Assembly (NCBI RefSeq): GCF_013376415.1
Contig: NZ_WYET01000001.1
Location: 682,001 to 746,000, forward strand
DNA length: 64,000 nucleotides
Reading direction: 5' to 3'
Source of the DNA: Flagellimonas chongwuensis
GTDB lineage: Bacteria; Bacteroidota; Bacteroidia; Flavobacteriales; Flavobacteriaceae
Both the position numbers and the translations under genes were made by a program. The notes beneath the pieces were generated by a model, which searched no databases, was not told the origin of the DNA, and worked only from the letters and a program-made list of their open reading frames with translations. Below, one piece after another: positions 42,574 to 49,442 of this stretch (positions within the stretch are counted from its first letter, which is position 1; each line of letters opens with the position of its first letter).

Positions 42574-44646
42574 TTACTTAAAATCCGAGGCATCTACACC
42601 CTCATTGACTTTGATTTCCTTAACTATGAACTCCATGTTCTGAGGTCCCATGCTCTGCATCAACTTAAATGGGAACTTGATCCCAGAAACTTCTTGGTAG
42701 TCCCCGTAACCGATGGTACTTGTCATTTGTTGTCCTTGCACTTCTTGGGTAACGATTTCCTGTACTTTTAGACCTGTTTCCATGTCATAAAAAGCGGTTT
42801 TTCCATCGCTAATTTTGAGTTTGTAGGCTTTTTTGTCATCAACTTGCTCTACCCCTTCAAGGGTAACATCGCCTGCGGCCAAATAATTTAGCTCAGGGAA
42901 TGCAGCTGATTCTTCTTTGATTTTTGCCACTTCTTCAGCGGAAAGGTCTTTGCGTTGACCCTGCATTACCATATATCCGGAGTCGCCATCCAAAACTTGC
43001 TTTTGCATGGAATTGCCCTGCACTTTTATGTTTTGCATGAATTGGTCTTGTGTTGTTTTCTTCATTTCAAGCTCCAATTTCATGCCTTGCATTTCGGCTT
43101 CTGCCATCATAGAATACGATTCCACGGCATCCAATTTGGCTTTTCCTCCAATGGCATCGATGTAACTTTCCAATACTGCGTTGGCGTCGATCCCTTCGGG
43201 AATTGCAGTGCCATACTCCGGTTTGTCTGTTTTGTTGGCGTACTTATCGTAATAAAGAACAGGAACGGCTTTACCATTAAAATTCACTTTCTCCAAATTT
43301 TCCAGTACATCTGTTCCTTTTCCGGTGACCACTACACGGGCATTGGAGGTCGAAAAGTATTTTTTGGAAGCATTAAGCACATCTTCTTTGGAGATGGCAT
43401 CCAAACGCTCCAAATACGTTTCGTAAAAATCTTTGGGAAGGTCTTCTGTTTCAATGTTCAATGCGTATTCAGCAACTGTTTCAGGTTTTTCCAAAGCCAT
43501 TACAAAACTACCGGCATATTTGGCCTTGGCATTGGCCAATTCCTCATCGGATACCGGTTCGGAGGTCATTTTATCGATTTCTTTCAAAATCTCGACCACA
43601 GAACTATCCGTAACTGCGTTTCTAACCTGGGCATAGGCATTGAATCGCATTGGGCTGAATTTGTTGGCCCTTATCCCAGAGTATGATCCATAGGTATACC
43701 CCTTGTCCTCTCTTAAATTTTTAAACAAACGGGCTTGTGATCCACCGCCCAATATTCTGTTGGCCAAAAGAGCATCCAAATAGTCCTCGTCCTTCATTTT
43801 TAAATTTGTGATGTTTTCCACGGCAACTTCGGATTGAACAGCGTTCGGAACATCAACAAAGTTGATTTGTGTGTACTGGACGTCTTGTGGGTCCGAATAG
43901 CTGAGGGATGGCGGTACGGCTTTGGTCCATGGGGTAAATGCTTCTGTGACAAGTTCTTTTACGGTATCAAACTCTACATCGCCAATAACCACTAGGTAGG
44001 CGTTGGCAGGAACAAAATAGGAGCGGTAAAACTGCTCCACATCCATTAGTGAAACATTGTTTACCGTTTCCTCGGTCATAAATTCGCCATAGGGATGATT
44101 TTTTCCATAAGCCAACGCTGCTTGAACTCTATCGGCTATCGCAGAAACATCCTTTTCTTCCGATTTGATTCCGGTAATCACTTTCTCCTTTTCCTTTTCA
44201 AACTCTTCTTGGAGAAAGTCTGGGTTGATTGCGGCATCAGCCATTAACTCAAGAACCCTTGGAAAATATTTGGATAAGGAACTTGCAAAGGCGCTTTGCT
44301 CACCGATGTAAATATTGGCTCCTAAAAAATCCACTTCTTCATAAAACTCGTCTTTCGGTATGTTTTTGGACCCTTTGCCCAACATGCTTCCCGTTAGGGC
44401 TGAAACCCCAGCTTTGTCCCCTTCCAAAATAGGTGGGTTGTCTATGGATAATTGAATTCGGACCCGTGGCAACTTGTGATTTTCCACTACGAGTACCTTT
44501 AGGCCATTCTTTAGCTCAAAACGGGCAGGTTCCTTTAAGTTTATTTTTGGTGCAGGCCCTGGTTCAGGGGGCGTGCTTCTATCTATTTGTGCGTATGTGG
44601 CTGTCATGAACAATGACAGCGCAGCTAAAACTAAATACTTTTTCAT
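42574..44646 (-). CDS. M16-family protein, inactive partner subunit
   Basis: A 690-residue exported protein. The start at 44646 gives the signal peptide MKKYLVLAALSLFMTATYAQ and sits one base after the upstream gene's stop. Residues about 45-460 are an M16 pair (ARFELKNGLKVLVVENHKLPRV, shown in part; NRILGGGSQARLFKNLREDKGYTYG), but the zinc motif HxxEH is absent: the region reads AGVSALTGSMLGKGSKN. The RLFKNLREDKGYTYG substrate-binding segment is kept. A C-terminal 190-residue beta domain (YSMMAEAEMQGMKLELEM) resembles lipoprotein-localisation-like folds. It would form a heterodimer with the active M16 protein encoded upstream. Confidence 0.9.
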   Translation of the reverse strand: MKKYLVLAALSLFMTATYAQIDRSTPPEPGPAPKINLKEPARFELKNGLKVLVVENHKLPRVRIQLSIDNPPILEGDKAGVSALTGSMLGKGSKNIPKDEFYEEVDFLGANIYIGEQSAFASSLSKYFPRVLELMADAAINPDFLQEEFEKEKEKVITGIKSEEKDVSAIADRVQAALAYGKNHPYGEFMTEETVNNVSLMDVEQFYRSYFVPANAYLVVIGDVEFDTVKELVTEAFTPWTKAVPPSLSYSDPQDVQYTQINFVDVPNAVQSEVAVENITNLKMKDEDYLDALLANRILGGGSQARLFKNLREDKGYTYGSYSGIRANKFSPMRFNAYAQVRNAVTDSSVVEILKEIDKMTSEPVSDEELANAKAKYAGSFVMALEKPETVAEYALNIETEDLPKDFYETYLERLDAISKEDVLNASKKYFSTSNARVVVTGKGTDVLENLEKVNFNGKAVPVLYYDKYANKTDKPEYGTAIPEGIDANAVLESYIDAIGGKAKLDAVESYSMMAEAEMQGMKLELEMKKTTQDQFMQNIKVQGNSMQKQVLDGDSGYMVMQGQRKDLSAEEVAKIKEESAAFPELNYLAAGDVTLEGVEQVDDKKAYKLKISDGKTAFYDMETGLKVQEIVTQEVQGQQMTSTIGYGDYQEVSGIKFPFKLMQSMGPQNMEFIVKEIKVNEGVDASDFK

Positions 44647-44647
44647 C

Positions 44648-45970
44648 TTAATTAGCGTCTTTTTGTTCTGGAAGGTATTCCAGCTCAATACGCTGGTTCA
44701 CCTTCAAATATTTTTTGGCCACTTCCATGATTTCCTCACGGGTAATGGAGCGGTAGATATCTATTTCGGTATTGATGAGGTTCGTGTCATCCTTTAGCAT
44801 ATAGTTTTCTGCCAAGGAATTTGCAATGCCTTCAACGCTGCTGTTGGCATTCACAAATTGATTTTCGAACTTGTTTTGAAGTTTTTGATAATCTTTTTCG
44901 GAAATCAATTCCATTTGAAGCTTCAAAATCTCTTCATCGATTTCTTTTTTGATATCTTGAATGGAATTGTCTCCAACAGGAAGACCACCAACAATGTACG
45001 AGCTGTAATCTTCGGCATCAATGGGAACAGAAAGTATTTGAAGTGCCATTTTTTTCTCGTCAACCAATTTCTTATAAAGTTTGGAACTTTCGCCATCACT
45101 TAAATAGGCAGAAATCATGTTGATCACATAGGCATCCCGTTGTCCTTGTCCGGGCGTTCTGTAAGCCAATAGAATGGCCGGGATTTGAATGTTCGGGTCG
45201 TAATATTTGGCAAACTTTGTCTCGGTGATAGGGTCTTCCTTGATATTGGGTCTCTTTATTTCGGCTCCCCTTGGAATGGGGCCAAAATAATCTTTGATCA
45301 TTTTTTTGGTTTTTGCGGTTTCAAAATCACCCGCTACTACCAAAACCCCATTGTTAGGGACATAATAGGTTTGGTTGAATTTTTTAAAGTCTTCCAAAGT
45401 GGCGCTGGCCAAATGATCTAGAGAACCGATTACTCCCCATCTATAAGGGTGCTTTGTGTAGAGGTTTTTCAAGATTTGCTCAAAAAATGCACCGTAGGGG
45501 GCATTGTCCGTCCTGAGTCTTCTTTCTTCTTGCACCACTTCTTTTTGGGTGTCTACGCCAACTTGCCCGATAATCGGGTGCATCAAACGTTCAGACTCCA
45601 ACCAAAGTCCAACTTCCAAACTATTGGAAGGGAAAACCTCATAATAATACGTGCGATCCAAAAAGGTGTTGGCATTGTTCCTTCCTCCGTTGGCGGCCGT
45701 TATTTGGTCCCACTCACCTCGTTCAATGTTTTTGGTGCCCTCGAAGAGCAGGTGTTCAAAAAAGTGTGCAAAACCCGTTTTGTCCGGGTCTTCGTCTTTA
45801 GATCCCACATGGTACATAACCGATGTGGTCACCACTGGAGCACCGTTGTCTTGATGCAAAATCACATGGAGCCCGTTGTCCAGGTCATACTCTTCAAAAA
45901 CCACCTCTTGTGCAAAAAGGCTAGTTGCTGCAAAGAGCATGGCAGATGCAGTAAACAAATGTTTTTTCAT
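44648..45970 (-). CDS. M16-family zinc peptidase, active subunit
   Basis: A 440-residue exported peptidase (signal MKKHLFTASAMLFAATSLFAQ). The inverted zinc motif HFFEH is present in KTGFAHFFEHLLFEGTKNI, with a downstream Glu in the following helices (VVQEERRLRTD). The C-terminal half has the matching non-catalytic M16 domain. It would degrade peptides in the periplasm. It is the first gene of the two-gene M16 operon and one base separates it from the inactive partner. Confidence 0.94.
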   Translation of the reverse strand: MKKHLFTASAMLFAATSLFAQEVVFEEYDLDNGLHVILHQDNGAPVVTTSVMYHVGSKDEDPDKTGFAHFFEHLLFEGTKNIERGEWDQITAANGGRNNANTFLDRTYYYEVFPSNSLEVGLWLESERLMHPIIGQVGVDTQKEVVQEERRLRTDNAPYGAFFEQILKNLYTKHPYRWGVIGSLDHLASATLEDFKKFNQTYYVPNNGVLVVAGDFETAKTKKMIKDYFGPIPRGAEIKRPNIKEDPITETKFAKYYDPNIQIPAILLAYRTPGQGQRDAYVINMISAYLSDGESSKLYKKLVDEKKMALQILSVPIDAEDYSSYIVGGLPVGDNSIQDIKKEIDEEILKLQMELISEKDYQKLQNKFENQFVNANSSVEGIANSLAENYMLKDDTNLINTEIDIYRSITREEIMEVAKKYLKVNQRIELEYLPEQKDAN

Positions 45971-46154
45971 TTTAATAGTCAGTATTTAAAAATTGATGTT
46001 GCTAAGAGGTTGGTATCGATTTATCAATCGATGTTACGCTAAATATAAAATATTTTCGGGCAGCAGATAAATTTTAACCTCGTCTTTGGTTTCAAAGAGT
46101 GGGATAATTCACAAACATTCAGTAAATTATACAATGAATTCAAAAAAATACAAT

Positions 46155-46610
46155 ATGAAAAATTTAACTCTCCCGATTCGTTTTGGCATAGTCACGAGTG
46201 CTGTGCTGATTGCGTATTTTTTGATTTTGGCCTTAATGGGCAAGCATACAAATGTGTTTTATAGCCTGTTCAATGGTGTAATCACGGGTTTTGGAATTTA
46301 TGAGACCATTAAATATACCAAGATAAAACAGGGTAAGTCTTTCAGCTATGGAAATGGGTTTACGGCCGGTATAACCACTGGCTTTATCGCAACATTGTTG
46401 TTTACTATTTTCTTTGCACTCTATGCGACGGAATTGGATAGTGCTTTTCTGGACAAACTTTCGGTTGCCTGGTCCAATGATTATAGGAATTTCCAGGGAA
46501 TCGTGTTTTTCACCGTGGCCATAATGGGGTTCGCCACTACCTTGGTTTTAACCCTTTCGTTTATGCAACTTTTTAAGACAAGCAACAATTCAAAAAAAAT
46601 AATGGGCTAA
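46155..46610 (+). CDS. DUF4199 membrane protein
   Basis: A 151-residue inner-membrane protein with four hydrophobic segments (IRFGIVTSAVLIAYFLILALM, shown in part; VFYSLFNGVITGFGIYETI; FTAGITTGFIATLLFTIFFAL; IVFFTVAIMGFATTLVLTLSF). The start at 46155 (MKNLTLPIRFG) best fits DUF4199 proteins; starts at 46134 or 46086 are possible. The loop YTKIKQGKSFSYGNGFTAG is typical of the family. Function unknown. Confidence 0.83.
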   Translation: MKNLTLPIRFGIVTSAVLIAYFLILALMGKHTNVFYSLFNGVITGFGIYETIKYTKIKQGKSFSYGNGFTAGITTGFIATLLFTIFFALYATELDSAFLDKLSVAWSNDYRNFQGIVFFTVAIMGFATTLVLTLSFMQLFKTSNNSKKIMG

Positions 46611-46625
46611 ATCCGTGAGGAATAC

Positions 46626-46655
46626 TTGTGGATTAAGGATTTAGCAGTATATTTG
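46626..46655 (+). promoter_or_regulatory. Promoter of rplU-rpmA (TTG / TAnnTTTG)
   Basis: TTG at 46626-46628 and TATATTTG at 46648-46655, 19 bp apart: a full match to the Bacteroidota promoter consensus. The leader is about 45 bases. Confidence 0.75.
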
Positions 46656-46705
46656 CACCCGCTAATTTTGATAAAGCGCAATAAATTTAATCTAATTAAC
46701 GCATT

Positions 46706-47245
46706 ATGTACGCAATTGTAGAGATGGCAGGGCAGCAATTTAAAGTTGCTAAAGACCAAAAAGTGTACGTTCACCGTTTGCAAGGAGAAGAAGGTGACAA
46801 AGTTACCTTTGATAAAGTTCTTCTTTTGGAAGATGGTGATAACGTAACCATTGGCGCCCCGGTCATAGATGGTGCGGCTGTTCAGGCCAAAGTTGTAAAG
46901 CACCTAAAAGGAGACAAGGTAATCGTCTTTAAAAAGAAAAGACGTAAAGGTTACCAGAAAAAGAACGGTCACAGACAATATTTGACAGAGATCGTTGTTG
47001 AAGGAATTTTGACAAAAGGTGCCAAGAAAGCAGCTCCTGCAAAGGCAAAGGAAGAATCCAAGCCAGCAGCAGAACCTAAAAAAGCTGAGAAAAAAGCAGA
47101 AGCACCTAAGAAAGAGGCTCCAAAAGCAACCGAGGACTTGAGCTCCAAAACTGTTGCTGAATTGAGAGATATGGCAAAAGCCAAGGAAATTACCGGTTAC
47201 TCTTCCATGAAGAAAGCCGAGTTGATTGAAGCGTTAAGCAAATAA
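46706..47245 (+). CDS. rplU: Ribosomal protein bL21 with Lys/Ala-rich linker and SAP/Rho-N-like tail
   Basis: A 179-residue form of L21; the ribosomal core is residues 1-103 (MYAIVEMAGQQFKVAKDQ, KVIVFKKKRRKGYQKKNGHRQ). Residues 104-143 are a low-complexity linker of Lys, Ala, Pro and Glu. Residues 145-179 (DLSSKTVAELRDMAKAKEI, SSMKKAELIEALSK) look like a Rho N-terminal/SAP helix-extension-helix, a nucleic-acid-binding unit. Typical L21 is about 103 residues. The tail has the same reading frame, codon style and no internal stop, so it is a real fusion. Cotranscribed with rpmA. Confidence 0.95.
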   Translation: MYAIVEMAGQQFKVAKDQKVYVHRLQGEEGDKVTFDKVLLLEDGDNVTIGAPVIDGAAVQAKVVKHLKGDKVIVFKKKRRKGYQKKNGHRQYLTEIVVEGILTKGAKKAAPAKAKEESKPAAEPKKAEKKAEAPKKEAPKATEDLSSKTVAELRDMAKAKEITGYSSMKKAELIEALSK

Positions 47246-47269
47246 GAAAAGAACTAAAATTTATATATC

Positions 47270-47530
47270 ATGGCTCACAAGAAAGGTGTAGGTAGTTCAA
47301 AAAACGGTAGAGAATCAGAATCGAAACGCTTAGGTGTTAAGATTTTTGGTGGTCAGGCAGCAGTTGCTGGTAACATTATTGTAAGACAACGTGGTACCAA
47401 GCACAATCCTGGCGAAAACGTATACGCTGGAAAAGACCATACTTTGCATGCCAAGGTAGATGGTGTGGTTAAGTTTGAAAAGAAAGTTGGTGGTAAATCT
47501 TATGTTTCCATCGAACCTTTTGAAGCATAA
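47270..47530 (+). CDS. rpmA: Ribosomal protein bL27
   Basis: An 86-residue large-subunit protein whose N-terminus reaches the peptidyl transferase centre. It starts [19 protein letters not shown] with no Firmicutes-type cleavable extension, followed by the core [21 protein letters not shown]. It follows rplU by 24 bp, the universal rplU-rpmA order, and ends in a strong terminator. Confidence 0.98.
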   Translation: MAHKKGVGSSKNGRESESKRLGVKIFGGQAAVAGNIIVRQRGTKHNPGENVYAGKDHTLHAKVDGVVKFEKKVGGKSYVSIEPFEA

Positions 47531-47555
47531 CAGCGATTTATAAAAGTTAATACGG

Positions 47556-47587
47556 AAAGGCCCTGCATTTGCAGGGCCTTTTTTTTT
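47556..47587 (+). terminator. Terminator after rpmA
   Basis: Perfect 11-bp stem AAAGGCCCTGC / GCAGGGCCTTT, ATTT loop and a long T run. Confidence 0.93.
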
Positions 47588-47681
47588 GTCTTTATTTTTA
47601 ATGGTTTGTTAACCCAATGGTGATGTTGGAGTGAGAATCAAAAGCGTACTTGAACTTTTGCTTTTTGCTCAATAACCCACC

Positions 47682-49271
47682 ATGAAAAATGTTTTTGTTT
47701 TTGTTTTTTTGTTCAGTTTATTGATTCCGATGGGCGGTTCGGGACAACAGGCCAATGTACCTATAACGAATAGAAAAACTACGGATACTTACAATGCACT
47801 TCAAAATCAATTGGAGATTGCAAAAAAGAATCCTGAGAACCTGGCCAAAATTGCACAAGCCTATCTTCAATTGGGTGAGTACTATCATACACTTGGTCTG
47901 TATACCGAAGCCATAGCGCAATACAATTCTGCATTGGAACAGTTAGGGTCCAATTTGGAGGATTCTCTGTACATCACACTCAACAATAATATTGGTAAAG
48001 TATATCTTTCGTTGAACAATTTTGAATTGGCCGAAAAGTACTTTGAGGAAACCAAACAAGCATCAGAACAACTCAAAGATGATAAGGGTTTGGCCGTTTC
48101 ACTAGGGCTGTTGGGAGCAAGCCACGAAAAACAATCCGAATACGACGAAGCCCTCCAAGACCAAACCCAAAGTTTAGAGCTTTTTCAAAAATTGGATGAT
48201 TATAATGGAGTTGCTATTACCAACGAAAATATGGGCAGCATATATGAGGATTTGGGACAGTTCGACCGCGCTTACCAATTCTTTAATAAGGCCTATCGTT
48301 ATTTTGAAGGCAAAAACACAACCGAGGAAATCAATGTGCTCAATAATCTTGGTGATTCATTCCGAAAACGGGGCGATTATCAAATAGGCTTAGCCTATAC
48401 CACAATGGCTTTGGACTTGGCCAAGGGGTTGAACGATCTCCATGAATTGGAGAGCGCGCATAAAGACCTTTCCAAAAACTACGCCCTCATGGGCAATTTT
48501 GAAAAGGCGCACGAGCATCTGCTTCTTGCTGAAGAATATAATAGTGAAATGCTAAGGTCACAAAACTATGACCAATTGAACGTGCTCCAAACCATTTATG
48601 AGACCAATAAAAAAGAAGCAGAGATTCAACTATTGAAGGAGCAGAACAAGGTAAGTGTTGCCAATCAGAATTTGCTTTGGGTTGCACTATTCGCCATAGC
48701 CGTTATTTTTATAATTCTCTTTTACTATATGGGCAGAAAGCGGAAGGCTACGTTGAAGATTCAGGAGTATAAACACCGTATGCTCAAGGCAGAGTTGGAC
48801 AAAAAAGCCATTGAGGAACAAAACTTACAGCGCGAAGTGCAGTTAAAAGCAGCCTCATTATCGCGATATAGCCTGCACCTCTCCCAAAAGAACAAGATTT
48901 TGCTCGATATGTCGAACACACTTCGGAATATGGTCTCACGAAAACATATGAATACTTCGGACAAAATTAAGGAACTGGTCAACGAGATAGATTTTAATCT
49001 AAAACAGGAACAGGAATGGGATGAGTTTATGACTTTTTTTAAGGAGATCCACCCAGAGTTTATCAAGAAACTTTCGATGCTTTCGGAGGATTCATTATCT
49101 CCGGCAGAATTACGATTGGGAATGTTATTACGTCTAAATCTTTCTTCAAAAGAAATTGCATCCATTTTACGTGTTACTCCGGATAGCGTTAGAGTGGCCC
49201 GTTACCGATTGAGAAAAAAGTTACCCATTGACCAAAAAGAAGAGTTGGTCAACTTTATGATTGAACTTTAA
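47682..49271 (+). CDS. TPR membrane-anchored regulator with C-terminal HTH
   Basis: A 529-residue regulator-like protein. Signal peptide (MKNVFVFVFLFSLLIPMGG), then about six tetratricopeptide repeats (residues 55-310; LAKIAQAYLQLGEYYHTLG, NNIGKVYLSLNNFELAEKY, and others), one membrane helix at about 331-351 (LLWVALFAIAVIFIILFYYMG, shown in part), a coiled-coil stretch, and a LuxR-like helix-turn-helix at the C-terminus (SPAELRLGMLLRLNLSSKEI, RVTPDSVRVARYRLRKKL). The TPR part would be periplasmic and the HTH cytoplasmic. It precedes a TonB receptor and a phytase, so it probably senses something linked to their substrate. Confidence 0.88.
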   Translation: MKNVFVFVFLFSLLIPMGGSGQQANVPITNRKTTDTYNALQNQLEIAKKNPENLAKIAQAYLQLGEYYHTLGLYTEAIAQYNSALEQLGSNLEDSLYITLNNNIGKVYLSLNNFELAEKYFEETKQASEQLKDDKGLAVSLGLLGASHEKQSEYDEALQDQTQSLELFQKLDDYNGVAITNENMGSIYEDLGQFDRAYQFFNKAYRYFEGKNTTEEINVLNNLGDSFRKRGDYQIGLAYTTMALDLAKGLNDLHELESAHKDLSKNYALMGNFEKAHEHLLLAEEYNSEMLRSQNYDQLNVLQTIYETNKKEAEIQLLKEQNKVSVANQNLLWVALFAIAVIFIILFYYMGRKRKATLKIQEYKHRMLKAELDKKAIEEQNLQREVQLKAASLSRYSLHLSQKNKILLDMSNTLRNMVSRKHMNTSDKIKELVNEIDFNLKQEQEWDEFMTFFKEIHPEFIKKLSMLSEDSLSPAELRLGMLLRLNLSSKEIASILRVTPDSVRVARYRLRKKLPIDQKEELVNFMIEL

Positions 49272-49337
49272 CCTCTTAATACCTCTCTTTTTTAGAAAAG
49301 GTTATCCCAATGTAAAAAAACTGTAATTGTTGCCCTC

Positions 49338-49378
49338 TTGTTTCTATCGATTTTCACTTTTGTTTCCTTTTTGTTTCC
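49338..49378 (+). promoter_or_regulatory. Three TTGTTTC repeats before the phytate-locus receptor
   Basis: TTGTTTC occurs at 49338, 49360 and 49371. The spacings are 22 and 11 bp, so all copies face the same side of the helix. The last two form a 7+4+7 arrangement like a PhoB box (7-bp direct repeats with A/T-rich 4-bp spacers), fitting phosphate-controlled expression of a phytase locus. The word itself is not the E. coli Pho box. They lie about 35-75 bp upstream of the -7 element. Confidence 0.45.
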
Positions 49379-49410
49379 CTTTAATTTAAATCATAAAGAG
49401 TTGATATACA

Positions 49411-49418
49411 TAGTTTTG
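49411..49418 (+). promoter_or_regulatory. -7 element of the phytate-locus TonB receptor
   Basis: TAGTTTTG, an exact TAnnTTTG match 24 bp before the ATG. No TTG at -33, which fits an activator-dependent promoter. Confidence 0.55.
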
Positions 49419-49442
49419 GATAACATTCTAACGTAAACCAAA

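Noticed and set aside
42955..43686. A 243-codon open frame on the plus strand inside the M16 partner gene
   Set aside because: It lies wholly opposite a well-supported gene, is rich in Phe/His/Cys as antisense frames of this codon usage are, and resembles no family.
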